Positions 15,495 to 24,643 are shown, counted from the stretch's first letter. The stretch is 64,000 bases of DNA from an uncultured Eubacterium sp. (GCA_937894585.1 CALBGO010000037.1:1-64000); one strand, 5' to 3'. The notes: generated by a model not told the origin, from the sequence alone. Numbers and translations: made by a program.

Positions 15495-18272
15495 TTAATA
15501 TTCCCCGATAATTTGGGCGCGGCTTCCGCCGCTTTTATCTTTTGCAACGACAATCTGTTTGTCGATTCTGTTTTTCAGCTCGCCTACATGAGAAATAATC
15601 CCGATCAGGCGGTCACCGTCCGACAGCTCTGCCAGGGTATTTACCGCCTGACGAAGAGACTCTTCGTCAAGGGAGCCGAAACCTTCGTCGATGAACATAG
15701 TATCCAGTTTAATACCTCCTGCGGAACTCTGAATTTCATCGGAAAGCCCAAGTGCCAAAGACAAGGAGGCTTTGAAGGATTCGCCTCCGGAAAGAGATTT
15801 TACACTCCTTTCTGTACCGTTGTAATGGTCGATTACATCCAGTTCAAGACCGGTCTGACCTTTCAGGCTCAAATCCTCCCTGCGAAGTTTCAGCTCGTAC
15901 TGGCCGCCGGACATAGTCAGAAAACGAATGTTCGCTCTGCGTATAATCCTTTCAAAATAAGTCATCTGCACATAAGTTTCCAGATTGATTTTCTGCCTGC
16001 CGCTGATACTGCCGCTTACTGTATCGGAAAGAGCCTGCATCCACCGGTATTTTTCTTCTGTCTCTGCAAGCTCGCCGATTCTGCTTTCCGTATTTTTAAG
16101 GATTTCCCTGTTGGTAAGAAGCCTGTGAGAAATTTCGCCTTTCTCTTTCAGAAGTCTTTCCTTTTCGGCAGTAAGCTGTGATTTTTCTTCTTTCAGCTGA
16201 GTAATATCGTAAATTTCCCCCGTTTTCAGCTGCTGCTCGACGGTTCGGATGCTTCCCGAAATTTCCTGTACCTTTGAAGAGGCTTCTAAATGGTTTTGCT
16301 GCGCCTTTGCAAGGGTCCTGTTCATCTGCTCCAAGTTGCGGCAAAGATCGGAAAGGGTTTTTTCCGCAGATTTTTTATCCGCAAAACGCAGAGAAGCCGC
16401 CAGTTTATTTCTTCGCTCCGAAAGCTCTGCAAGTCCTGAATTTACAGCTGCCGCTTCTGTTTCTGCTTCTGTTTTCTTCCGCCGCAGCGCAGTCAGTTCT
16501 TCTTCTGTCTTCGGTATTTCCTGTTTCAAAGTATCACGGCGGCTGCATCTTTTTTCCGCATCTAAAATCCGTTCTCGGTTTTCTGCCATCTCTTTCCTGT
16601 TCTGTTTCAAAAAACTGTCCGCCGCTTCAGAAAGTGTATCTGCCGGACAGGTTAATGAAAGCTTTTCTGCGTATTTTAAGACGGCTTTTTCTTTTTCTTC
16701 GATCCGGACTTTCAGAGAAGCCGCTTCTTTACTAAGGTTTGCAGCGTCTTTCCCGGCGGTTTCCGCAGCCTCCTTCATCTGTGCAAGCGCCTCTTTTGTC
16801 GGTGCATTTTCTGCCGGTACTGCAGGTGCAGGATGTTCCAATGAGCCGCAAACCGGACATCTCTGTCCCCGCATAAGCTTTTTTGCCAAAACGCCTGCCT
16901 GCTCGTCAAGATACAGCCGATACATTGCGTTGTAGGTGTCCTCTTTTTCTGCGGCACTTTTTGAAGCCTCTATATATGTTTCAAGGTTTTTTTCGTAGTT
17001 TCTGCGGGCAGACTCTTTTTCGCGGAGCAGACTTTCGAACTCTTCAATTGTTTTTTCTCTTTCAGACAAAGCATTTTGCTTCTGCACAAGCTGCGTTAAA
17101 ATAAGTGCGGCATCCTGCAGCCCTGAAAATTCTTCTTTTGCGGACTTCAGTTGCTCTGTCAGATTTTCGTCATTTTCTTCTGCCTGCTCCTTAAGTAAGG
17201 TAAGCTCCTGCAGTCTGTTATTCTTTTCGTTTAACTGTATGTTCAGCTGTTCCAGCTCTTCAAACTTCGGAAAATCGTTTTCAAGGATAGTAATTTCCGC
17301 AGTAAGCCTGTTTCTCTCAGGCTCTTTTCCTTTTTCTTCAGATAAGATTTCCGCTGCATTTTTTTCCGCTTTCTCGGCATTTACCAGTTCTTTCCGCAGG
17401 TCATCAAGACGGCGGCGCAGTTCATCTGCCTGTTCGGCTTTCCCAAGTTTTTCGGAAATTCGGGAAAGGGACAGCTCTGCGTTTTCAAGAAGCTCGCTGT
17501 TTTTTTCTTCTGATACCGCATCCTCTTTCGTAATCTTTTGCAAAAGTGCCGCGGCATCGGAAAACAGAAGTTCTCCGGATTTTACTTTTTCAAGCTCTGC
17601 GGCATATATGCCGTCCGATGCACAGACGGCGCCGGCAATGTACTGCTCTATACTTTTTTTCAAGTCCCCGCAAATGCGGTAAAGATCGGAAGCTTCTTTT
17701 TTTACAGAGTCCTGAAAACGCCGGTAAAGATCTGTTCCGAATATTTTACGGAAAATTTCACGGCGGTCTTTGGTTTCCGCATAAATCAGTTTTTGAAACT
17801 CTCCCTGGGCGATCATCACAATCTGCATAAACTGACTGGTGTCGAGACCCAGAATTTCTTCAATTTTTGCGCTGACTTCCCTATTTTTTGTGATAACCTG
17901 TCCATCAGGCAGCAAAAGCTCCACCTCGGCTTTTTCCGTAGTCATACCGCTGCCCCGTTTAGAAGGCCGCAGATATTCGGGATTTCTCTTAATCCGATAC
18001 TTTTTCCCCCGATATTCAAATTCCAGCTCAACAAAAGTCGGAACATCATCTTCTGCGTATTTACTCCGCATCATAGAATAGTCGCCGCTGCGCGCCTTAC
18101 CGCTGGCAGTTCCGTACAGAGCAAACACAATTCCGTCGAAAATGGTGGTTTTTCCCGCTCCGGTATCGCCTGTAATCAGGTAAAGACCTTTTTTACCCAG
18201 CTTGTCCATATCAAAAACTGTTTTGTCTGCATAAGGTCCGAATGCAGATACAGTCAGTCTTGTCGGTCTCAT
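15495..18272 (-). CDS. sbcC: Exonuclease subunit SbcC (Rad50-like SMC ATPase)
   Basis: A 925-residue SMC-type ATPase. The Walker A GDTGAGKTTIFDGIV is near residue 40, a zinc-hook CPVCGS lies mid-protein between long coiled coils, and the ABC signature LSGGESFKASLSLAL and Walker B TMFIDEGFGSLDEES are near the C-terminus. With SbcD it forms the Mre11-Rad50-type nuclease that opens hairpins and processes DNA ends. Its ATG at 18272 overlaps the sbcD stop (ATGA), which rules out the longer 18287 start; GGGAGGAG precedes it. Confidence 0.96.
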   Translation of the reverse strand: MRPTRLTVSAFGPYADKTVFDMDKLGKKGLYLITGDTGAGKTTIFDGIVFALYGTASGKARSGDYSMMRSKYAEDDVPTFVELEFEYRGKKYRIKRNPEYLRPSKRGSGMTTEKAEVELLLPDGQVITKNREVSAKIEEILGLDTSQFMQIVMIAQGEFQKLIYAETKDRREIFRKIFGTDLYRRFQDSVKKEASDLYRICGDLKKSIEQYIAGAVCASDGIYAAELEKVKSGELLFSDAAALLQKITKEDAVSEEKNSELLENAELSLSRISEKLGKAEQADELRRRLDDLRKELVNAEKAEKNAAEILSEEKGKEPERNRLTAEITILENDFPKFEELEQLNIQLNEKNNRLQELTLLKEQAEENDENLTEQLKSAKEEFSGLQDAALILTQLVQKQNALSEREKTIEEFESLLREKESARRNYEKNLETYIEASKSAAEKEDTYNAMYRLYLDEQAGVLAKKLMRGQRCPVCGSLEHPAPAVPAENAPTKEALAQMKEAAETAGKDAANLSKEAASLKVRIEEKEKAVLKYAEKLSLTCPADTLSEAADSFLKQNRKEMAENRERILDAEKRCSRRDTLKQEIPKTEEELTALRRKKTEAETEAAAVNSGLAELSERRNKLAASLRFADKKSAEKTLSDLCRNLEQMNRTLAKAQQNHLEASSKVQEISGSIRTVEQQLKTGEIYDITQLKEEKSQLTAEKERLLKEKGEISHRLLTNREILKNTESRIGELAETEEKYRWMQALSDTVSGSISGRQKINLETYVQMTYFERIIRRANIRFLTMSGGQYELKLRREDLSLKGQTGLELDVIDHYNGTERSVKSLSGGESFKASLSLALGLSDEIQSSAGGIKLDTMFIDEGFGSLDEESLRQAVNTLAELSDGDRLIGIISHVGELKNRIDKQIVVAKDKSGGSRAQIIGEY

Positions 18273-19405
18273 GTTCTCTCCTCCCATATTGTTTCGATTA
18301 AATGCTCCGCAAAAGATTTCTGCGAATCTGTAAGAGGACTGTTATTCTGCAGTTTGTAAAAATCCTCTACAAGTTCCAGAGGCGGTTTCTCATCGCTTTT
18401 TTCATCGGAAATCAGGCTCTGCCTGTTCTGCGTTCTAAGGTTGTCATAATCAAGCCTCATAATGTTTGGATAAACCGTCTGCATTTTACGCAGAGCGTCT
18501 GGAATATTTTCTTCATCGGTCAGAATCACATGGCAGTAGTCACCTGTATGAAAGCCGCTGTAAAAACCTTTATGCATCAGTTCATCGTAAGTTCCTTTCA
18601 TAACACGGATATCCCGAAGGGGCTTCAGGCTTTCTGTGCTGATCCGAACCTCTCCTTTTTCACCCAGCTCAACGATGGTGACAGACTTGCTGTGGGATGC
18701 TTCGGAAATAGAGTATTTCAGCGGAGAACCGCTGTACCTTACAGTTTCCCGCCCTGCCCGCTGGGGTTTGTGAATATGACCTAAGGCGACATAATCAAAA
18801 TTATCGAAAACCGATGACGGAATACTGTCAGTTCCGCCTACAGACATTTCTTCGGAGTCGGAACGCTCGCTTCCCGCGATAAACTGGTGGGTTACCAGCA
18901 CATTTCTCTCTGCGCAGTCTATGAGAAGGCCGTTTACGGCTGTGCGCACAGCATCGGCATAGGTTCTGATTTCCTCTTCCGGAAACTGCATCCGCACATG
19001 AACCGGTTTGATGAAGGGAAGCAGATAAAAATTTACCGGTCCATGCTCGTCAGCAAGCACAACCGGACGGATTCCTTTCCTGTAAACCGGCGACAGATGA
19101 ACTCCGCTTTGTTCCATCAGTCTGCCGCCGAAGGCAATTCTCTCCGCGGAATCGTGATTGCCGCTGATGATAAAGATATGCAGATTTTTCTTTGCAAGCC
19201 GGCAGAGAAAATCGTCAAAAAGCGCAACCGCCTCGGCAGACGGTACGGATTTGTCATAGACGTCTCCTGCGATAATGAATACGTCCGGCTGCTCCCTGTC
19301 TGTAATCTTAAGAATTTCTTCCAGTATGTATTTCTGATCGGATAACATAGAAAAGCCATTCACCAGCTTTCCGATGTGAAGATCCGCAGTGTGAAGTATT
19401 TTCAT
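18269..19405 (-). CDS. sbcD: Exonuclease subunit SbcD (Mre11-like phosphoesterase)
   Basis: A 378-residue metallophosphoesterase: metal-binding motifs HTADLHIGK (residues 4-12), IIAGDVYDKS, ISGNHDSAERI, VTHQF and LGHIHKPQ appear in order. It is the nuclease subunit of SbcCD. The ATG at 19405 is preceded by GGAGGAATACCT. The upstream region holds two near-identical 25-bp direct repeats (19452-19476 and 19485-19509). Confidence 0.96.
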   Translation of the reverse strand: MKILHTADLHIGKLVNGFSMLSDQKYILEEILKITDREQPDVFIIAGDVYDKSVPSAEAVALFDDFLCRLAKKNLHIFIISGNHDSAERIAFGGRLMEQSGVHLSPVYRKGIRPVVLADEHGPVNFYLLPFIKPVHVRMQFPEEEIRTYADAVRTAVNGLLIDCAERNVLVTHQFIAGSERSDSEEMSVGGTDSIPSSVFDNFDYVALGHIHKPQRAGRETVRYSGSPLKYSISEASHSKSVTIVELGEKGEVRISTESLKPLRDIRVMKGTYDELMHKGFYSGFHTGDYCHVILTDEENIPDALRKMQTVYPNIMRLDYDNLRTQNRQSLISDEKSDEKPPLELVEDFYKLQNNSPLTDSQKSFAEHLIETIWEERT

Positions 19406-19451
19406 AGGTATTCCTCCGTTTAAATCACTAAATCAAAATGATTCATATCTA

Positions 19452-19509
19452 CATTTTACACGAAATCAGAGGTTTTATCATTGCCATTTTGCACGAAATC
19501 AAGATTTTT
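19452..19509. repeat. Two 25-bp direct repeats upstream of sbcDC
   Basis: CATTTTACACGAAATCAGAG (start 19452) and CATTTTGCACGAAATCAAGA (start 19485) are spaced 33 bp apart. They occupy the presumed promoter of sbcDC; a weak TTGATT-N17-GATAAA promoter can be drawn through the distal copy. They may be operator sites or a local duplication. Confidence 0.55.
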
Positions 19510-19537
19510 ATATAGAATGGGGAAATGACCGTATTAA

Positions 19538-19574
19538 AAGAGCACCTCGAACTGAACTTTCAGCTTGAAGTGCT
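19538..19574 (-). terminator. Hairpin terminator after the brxL remnant
   Basis: The 17-bp imperfect arms GAGCACCTCGAACTGAA and TTCAGCTTGAAGTGCTC form a strong stem with TTTT on the minus-strand 3' side. It separates the brxL fragment from sbcD. On the plus strand a T6 tract lies a little further out, so it could act in both directions. Confidence 0.6.
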
Positions 19575-19593
19575 CTCTGTTTTTTGTCTTTCG

Positions 19594-20016
19594 CTATTCT
19601 ACCCCCAGAGCTTTAAACACAGCTTCCTGAGGCGTGGTATAAAAAATCAGGCTGAATGCGCCGACCAGATCTGAAGGCACAGAACCAATATCTACTGCAC
19701 TGGTAATCGGGAGCAGCACTTTCTTTGCACCAGAATCCAAACATACCTGCAGCGTGTTTGCAAGGTTTTCTGCCTTCATCACAGTACCGCTGATGGTAAT
19801 ATCTCCAAGGACGACAAGTCCGCTGAGCGCAGGTTTTGAAAGGGCTGCAGAACACAGCGCAATCAATGTCGGCAGTGTCATAGATTTTGACATGCCGAGG
19901 CCGTTCAGATCCTGATAGTTCACGATATAGTCTTTTTCGGTCAGGCTGATACTGCCGCTGATTGCATGACGGTTTGCTTTCAGGTAACTGTATGCTGTGT
20001 CGACCGCCTCCTGAAT
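19594..20016 (-). pseudogene. Remnant of brxL (BREX Lon-like protease), C-terminal part only
   Basis: About 140 codons, open from just after an in-frame TAA (20017-20019) to the natural stop at 19594. The end matches the BrxL/Lon-C-terminal family: ISGSISLTEKDYIVNYQDLN, then LIALCSAALSKPALSGLVVL, LANTLQVCLDSGAKKVLLP and AVFKALGVE. Full BrxL proteins are about 680 residues with an AAA+ domain; here only the S16-protease-like C-terminus remains. No other BREX genes (pglZ, brxA/B/C, pglX) are in the window. Internal GTG starts could still give a 109-residue product, but I treat it as a decayed fragment. Confidence 0.82.
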
Positions 20017-20139
20017 TTATTCTACTCACATTCTACTCATTCTATTCGTTCTTGTCAATAATTCGATTAGAATGAATAGAAAATTTATGGAAAATGGTAC
20101 AGTAACCGACCTTTTTCAAGAGTATTAAAGGCATTTGTC

Positions 20140-20240
20140 CCGAATATTATAATCTATTCGGCACAAGTTCTAACCATTTTTCTTTTCATTATGGTTAGAA
20201 TGTGTTCCATGTCACGAATATTGTGTATTATTCGTGACAT
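20140..20240. repeat. Cluster of three perfect inverted repeats downstream of the GTPase gene
   Basis: Three palindromes follow each other: CCGAATA/TATTCGG (20140-20146 and 20155-20161), TTCTAACCAT/ATGGTTAGAA (20168-20177 and 20191-20200) and ATGTCACGAATA/TATTCGTGACAT (20209-20220 and 20229-20240). None is followed by a clear T-run, so they are not ordinary terminators. The 320-bp spacer 20017-20336 has no gene; its function is unknown. Confidence 0.7.
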
Positions 20241-20336
20241 TGCTGCGCACTTAACGGATAAATCCCGTATATCATCCGTCTCGGCTTTTTAGAACCGTTA
20301 CTCCCACCTTAAGACGCAGCTTTTCATTTAAGATAA

Positions 20337-22922
20337 CTACTTTCCCAAATGCTTTTCCCTGATTTCCCGCTCGGTATCCAGTACTTTCTGCCTTAGCTCT
20401 CTTGCGCTCATACGAAGGGCGCCCTGTCCGAAAATCATCATCTGTTCCAGACCGTCGGAGGTAGCTACAGTAATCCGCATCTTTTTTACATGCTCCAGTA
20501 CAAATTTTTCAATATACTGGTCCGCAGTCTGCCCTTCTTTTGTGTAAACCACTTCCACTCCCAAAATGTTTTCGGTCATACCGATATTACCCGGCTGTCT
20601 GTAGGCGTCAAATACCACGATGATCCGTTTGCCCCAGTAGCTTTGATAGCTGCACAAAGTCTCGATCAGAAGATTTCTGGCGCTTTCCAGACTCAGATCC
20701 GCCATATCGGAAAGTTCTTCCCAGGCAAAAATCATATTATAGCCGTCGATGAGAAGCACTTCTTCTGCATCTGCTTTATTGTAGCCGCTCTGCACTTTAG
20801 GTCCGGAAATGCCTGTGTCTGCCCGGATTATGCGGGAAGTTTTTCTGAATTTACTGTTGTCTCTTCCCGAAATGCCATAAGTCTGTCTGAAGATTGCTTC
20901 CAGCTCCTCATCGCTGTAGCTGCGCCGGTGACTGGGAATATGAGCAGCATTCTGCGCGGAATCTTTATCCTCTTTCGGACTGTAAGAAAGAGGAATATGC
21001 ATATGATCCTCCACTTCGTTCCACGGTACATTGACGCCGGCGCCGTGACTGCAGAATACACTGCCGCAGGGATTTTCAATATCCCTGTCGGGATTATAAC
21101 CCGACGAGGAAATAACCGCCTCTTGATTATGGCATGGAAAATATCCTTTCAGGTTGCAGTAAAGCCTGCCGCGGCCTTTCGTATAAGAAATCACATCTTT
21201 ATGATACCCGTTCATTTCTGCTACGGGCGCATCTCCCGTCAGTACGGAAAAGTCTCCCAAGCTTTCTGCCGGTTCAAAGGTTCCGGACATATTCTGAATA
21301 TCATTCATAGCTCTGCCTACATAATCGGAAGGAAGCTCCAGACGAAATTTGTAATAAGGTTCCAGAAGCACGCTTTCCCCTTTGCGAAGTCCCTGGCGCA
21401 CAGCCCGGTAAGTCGCCTGACGAAAATCTCCGCCTTCCGTATGTTTCAGATGACCTCGTCCGGAAACCAGCGTAAACTTTATATCCGTAACCGGTGCGCC
21501 GGTCAGCACGCCGGGATGCTGTCGTTCCGCCAGGTGCGTCAGAATCAGATTCTGCCAGTTTCGATCCAGCTCATCTTCACTGCAGGCTGTATCAAAGATC
21601 ACGCCGCTTCCTGCGGGCAGCGGTTCCATCAGAATATGAGCTTCTGCATAGTGCCTGAGCGGTTCAAAATGACCGACACCTTCCACCGTCTTTGTAATGG
21701 TTTCTCTGTACAGAATTTTTTCTTCTCCAAAATCGATTTTTCTGCCGAAGCGCTCTTCTGTCACTTTTTTCAGGATTTCTCCCTGAATTTCTCCCATCAT
21801 ACGAACCGTCAGCTGCTTCGTTTCCGCATCCCATGCCGCGTGAAGCTCCGGTATTTCCTCTTCCAGCTGCTGAAAACTTTTGAAGGCTTCCTGCATCTCC
21901 CAGTCTTCGGGAAGCTGCACCTGATAATTCAGTACTGTATCCAGATAAGGCTTTCTGCCTGCCGGTTCAAAGCCAAGCCCCTGTCCGCAGAAGGTATCGG
22001 AAAGACCAGTTACAGCACAGACAGCGCCGGCAGATACCGACTGCACTGCCGCAAATTTCCGGCCGCTGTAAATGCGGATCTGATTAACCTTATCTTCGCC
22101 GATCTGCTGTTTTACAGAAAGAGTGCCGCCTGTAATCTTCATATGCGTCAGCCGGTTTCCCTGTTCGTCTCTGCTGATTTTATAAATCCTTGCGCCGAAT
22201 TCCTCGGGATGTTTTCCGCATACAGTAAGGCTGTTAAGTCCTGCGAGAAATTCATCGATGCCTTCCATCTTCAAAGCAGAACCCGCAAAACATGGGAACA
22301 GCTTTCTCCCTCTGACAAGCTCCGCTAAAGCCTTCTGTGATACAGTTCCCGTTTCCAGATAAGTTTCCAGAAGTTCTTCATCACACAGAGCAGCTTTTTC
22401 AAAGAATTCTTCTGAATCGGCAAGAACGCACCGGCTGCTTAAGTTCTTTTGAAGTTCCTCCATAACATCGGAAAGCACTGTACCCTGCTGATCCATTTTG
22501 TTTATAAACAGAAAAACAGGAACTTTGTAGCGGTCAAGAAGCTGCCATAAAGTCTGTACCTGTCCTTTGGTTCCGTCAGGTCCGCTGATAATCAGCACCG
22601 CATAATCAAGAACCTGTAAAGTTCGTTCGGTTTCCGCGGAAAAATCCATATGTCCCGGAGTATCCAGCAGTGTTACTGACTTTTGCTCTGCGCCCTCACC
22701 CAGCGTAAATACCGCCTGCTTTGAAAAAATGGTAATGCCTCTGTCTTTTTCCAGTTCATAAGTGTCAAGAAAGGCGTCGCCGTGATCTACACGACCCAGA
22801 GATCTGGTGGTGCCGCTTTGAAAAAGGATGCCTTCGGACAGCGTTGTTTTGCCGGCGTCCACATGGGCCAGCATACCGACACATATATGTTTTTTTATAT
22901 TTTCAGGCTTCTGCTTGCTCAT
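20337..22922 (-). CDS. TetM/EF-G-like ribosomal GTPase fused to a Rae1/YacP NYN ribonuclease domain
   Basis: 861 residues. The N-terminal part is a translational GTPase of the TetM/TetO/EF-G type: P-loop AHVDAGKTTLSEGIL, G3 DTPGHMDF, G4 NKMD, and a domain IV region GRGHLKHTEGGDFRQAT with YVGRAMNDIQNMSG. After a polar linker (about 660-718), residues 720-861 are an NYN/YacP domain: LLIDGYNMIFAW, IIVVFDAYR, TKEGQTADQYIEK, VATSDGLEQ and FGQGALRMSARELR, very like B. subtilis Rae1, an mRNA endonuclease that works in the ribosomal A site. Inference: a ribosome-targeted factor joining A-site remodelling and mRNA cleavage. Database pipelines may call it tetracycline resistance, which is unproven. The start at 22922 has GGGAGG upstream. 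Confidence 0.88.
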   Translation of the reverse strand: MSKQKPENIKKHICVGMLAHVDAGKTTLSEGILFQSGTTRSLGRVDHGDAFLDTYELEKDRGITIFSKQAVFTLGEGAEQKSVTLLDTPGHMDFSAETERTLQVLDYAVLIISGPDGTKGQVQTLWQLLDRYKVPVFLFINKMDQQGTVLSDVMEELQKNLSSRCVLADSEEFFEKAALCDEELLETYLETGTVSQKALAELVRGRKLFPCFAGSALKMEGIDEFLAGLNSLTVCGKHPEEFGARIYKISRDEQGNRLTHMKITGGTLSVKQQIGEDKVNQIRIYSGRKFAAVQSVSAGAVCAVTGLSDTFCGQGLGFEPAGRKPYLDTVLNYQVQLPEDWEMQEAFKSFQQLEEEIPELHAAWDAETKQLTVRMMGEIQGEILKKVTEERFGRKIDFGEEKILYRETITKTVEGVGHFEPLRHYAEAHILMEPLPAGSGVIFDTACSEDELDRNWQNLILTHLAERQHPGVLTGAPVTDIKFTLVSGRGHLKHTEGGDFRQATYRAVRQGLRKGESVLLEPYYKFRLELPSDYVGRAMNDIQNMSGTFEPAESLGDFSVLTGDAPVAEMNGYHKDVISYTKGRGRLYCNLKGYFPCHNQEAVISSSGYNPDRDIENPCGSVFCSHGAGVNVPWNEVEDHMHIPLSYSPKEDKDSAQNAAHIPSHRRSYSDEELEAIFRQTYGISGRDNSKFRKTSRIIRADTGISGPKVQSGYNKADAEEVLLIDGYNMIFAWEELSDMADLSLESARNLLIETLCSYQSYWGKRIIVVFDAYRQPGNIGMTENILGVEVVYTKEGQTADQYIEKFVLEHVKKMRITVATSDGLEQMMIFGQGALRMSARELRQKVLDTEREIREKHLGK

Positions 22923-22957
22923 AAAAGAAGCCTCCCTTCGTGATTGCATAATACTGA

Positions 22958-22986
22958 ATTATACCACAAAAGGAGGCTGTAGTCGA
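22958..22986 (-). promoter_or_regulatory. Probable promoter of the GTPase-Rae1 gene, with flanking inverted repeat
   Basis: Minus strand: -35 TCGACT (22986-22981), 17-nt spacer, -10 TATAAT (22963-22958). An inverted repeat has one arm in the spacer (22972-22978) and the other over the Shine-Dalgarno (22929-22935, AGCCTCC on plus). This could be an operator or could fold in longer transcripts. Confidence 0.5.
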
Positions 22987-23130
22987 GCTGTCGTGCCCTT
23001 TAGTTTTACCGTTCTTTCACTTTTCTTTTTCTTTGCTTCCGCTCGGACTTCAAAATAAAGTCCGTTTCTTCGAAATCAAACGGATGCAATGTTTTGAAAT
23101 GAAAGCTTTAAGAATCATCTGTAAGATAAA

Positions 23131-23163
23131 TTATGGCGGAAAGGTTAATCCTTCCGCCATATA
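23131..23163 (-). terminator. Hairpin at the end of the CorC-like gene
   Basis: ATGGCGGAAAGG and CCTTCCGCCAT pair (one bulge) around a short loop, 15-45 bp past the stop codon. The T-run on the minus strand is weak (AATTTATC), so termination efficiency is uncertain. The remaining spacer up to the promoter at 22986 shows nothing else. Confidence 0.5.
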
Positions 23164-23175
23164 TTCCGCTTTAAA

Positions 23176-24486
23176 TTACTTGTCAGTTATGTCTGTAACC
23201 GTTTCTTCTGCGTTTTCAGGCGCTTCCGGGAGAATCTCTATCTTTACTTTTGCAATTCTTCTTTCCTTTACGGACAGAATCGTAAAAATATAGTTTTCAA
23301 AAGTAACTTCCCGATTTTCATCGCCCTCTTCCGGAATTTCTCCCAGAATATCGATGATGAATCCGCCGATGGTCTCGCTGTTTTCGGATTCCAGGTTAAT
23401 CAGCGTTTCTTCACTGAGGTCGCTGAGATATGCATTGCCGTCAACCAGATAGTTGCTGTCGTCAATCTTTTCTATGATATGGCCCTCTTCGTCGTACTCG
23501 TCTTCAATGTCACCGACAATTTCTTCCACCAGGTCCTCCATCGTTACAATGCCGCTGAAGCCTCCGTATTCGTCAATGAGAACCGCAATATGCTGTTTTT
23601 CAATCTGCAGTTCGAAAAACAGGGAGTCAATATTCTTGGTTTCCGGTACAAAATACGGTTTTCTGAGAATGGAACGGATATCCACCTTGTCAAAGCCTTC
23701 ATTTCTTGCTTTAATCAGGTAATCCTTAATATGAAGAATCCCGATAATGTTATCCGTATCATCTTCACAGACGGGAATTCTGGAATACCGCAGTTCCATC
23801 AGCTCGTCCAGATACTCTTCCGGCGGATCATTGATGTCAATTAAAAATACATCTGTTCTCGGCGTCATAATCTCATAGGCAAGTTCGTCGTCAAACTGAA
23901 AAATACTGTTGATCATCTTCTTGCCTTCTTCTTTGATTGCGCCGCTTTGCTGTCCGGATTCCAGCATGGACATAACCCGTTCCTCCGAATAGCCGCTGTA
24001 CTCCACCTTAGTCTCCTGACGGAAAATTTTCAGCAGAAGATTTGCAGCCAGTGTCAGAACCATTACAAAAGGTTTCAGCAGAAGAACCAGGGCTTTTTCC
24101 ATACCGGCAAAAGCCAGGGCAATTCCTTCACTGTGCTGCTGCGCCAGTTTTCTTGTAAAATACTCACTGAAAGCAATTGTAACAGCTACATAAATCACTG
24201 CGGACAGAATCGGGTGCTGAGGCAGCGCAAAGGCAAAATACAGACCGATTACAATAAATACATAGCTAAGAAGCCGGTTGGTGAACCGATATTCAATAGG
24301 CGCTGAAAGAAGGCTGCTGAGCCTCCTTGCCCCGTCATGCGCATCATCTGCCATCTGTCTGATTTTACTTCTGTTGACAGAATTCATGGCTGTATTTACC
24401 AGAACGATGATTCCGTTGATAAACATCGCAAGGATCATAAAAATAATTTTTGCTTCTACAGGCAGACTACTGGGGTCCGGTGTCAT
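23176..24486 (-). CDS. CNNM/CBS domain transporter-like protein (hemolysin C/CorC family)
   Basis: 436 residues: an N-terminal CNNM (DUF21) membrane domain with about four hydrophobic segments (residues 1-165), two CBS domains (about 190-310; EIMTPRTDVFLIDI and the phrase IAVLIDEYGGFSGIVTMEDL), and a C-terminal CorC/HlyC transporter-associated domain (YLVDGNAYLSDLSEE). Relatives are Mg2+/Co2+ efflux factors; the hemolysin name is historical. A promoter CTGACG-N17-TATAAC is visible at 24557-24529. It is probably a single-gene unit. Confidence 0.92.
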   Translation of the reverse strand: MTPDPSSLPVEAKIIFMILAMFINGIIVLVNTAMNSVNRSKIRQMADDAHDGARRLSSLLSAPIEYRFTNRLLSYVFIVIGLYFAFALPQHPILSAVIYVAVTIAFSEYFTRKLAQQHSEGIALAFAGMEKALVLLLKPFVMVLTLAANLLLKIFRQETKVEYSGYSEERVMSMLESGQQSGAIKEEGKKMINSIFQFDDELAYEIMTPRTDVFLIDINDPPEEYLDELMELRYSRIPVCEDDTDNIIGILHIKDYLIKARNEGFDKVDIRSILRKPYFVPETKNIDSLFFELQIEKQHIAVLIDEYGGFSGIVTMEDLVEEIVGDIEDEYDEEGHIIEKIDDSNYLVDGNAYLSDLSEETLINLESENSETIGGFIIDILGEIPEEGDENREVTFENYIFTILSVKERRIAKVKIEILPEAPENAEETVTDITDK

Positions 24487-24528
24487 AAAAAATCATCTCC
24501 AATCATAATCATATATCTAATCTTGAAT

Positions 24529-24557
24529 GTTATACCTCTATAAATTATTTCCGTCAG
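24529..24557 (-). promoter_or_regulatory. Probable promoter of the CorC-like gene
   Basis: Minus strand: -35 CTGACG (24557-24552), 17-nt spacer, -10 TATAAC (24534-24529). It is about 45 bp upstream of the start codon. Confidence 0.5.
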
Positions 24558-24643
24558 AAACAGATAAAACGGCTGCAGCGGCTTTTTTTAGAAAAAACAA
24601 TGATGCCAACACTGCCGCCTCCCTGTAAATTGTTTCGGCCGGA

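Noticed and set aside
19594..20016. Active BREX system
   Set aside because: Only a truncated brxL end is present; no pglZ, brxC, pglX or brxA/B genes are in the window.
20490..22328. Long plus-strand open frame antisense to the GTPase gene
   Set aside because: It mirrors the codon pattern of the well-supported GTPase-Rae1 gene and shows no domain.
20337..22922. Plain annotation as a tetracycline resistance gene
   Set aside because: The GTPase is diverged from TetM/TetO and carries an extra nuclease domain; resistance cannot be read from the sequence.
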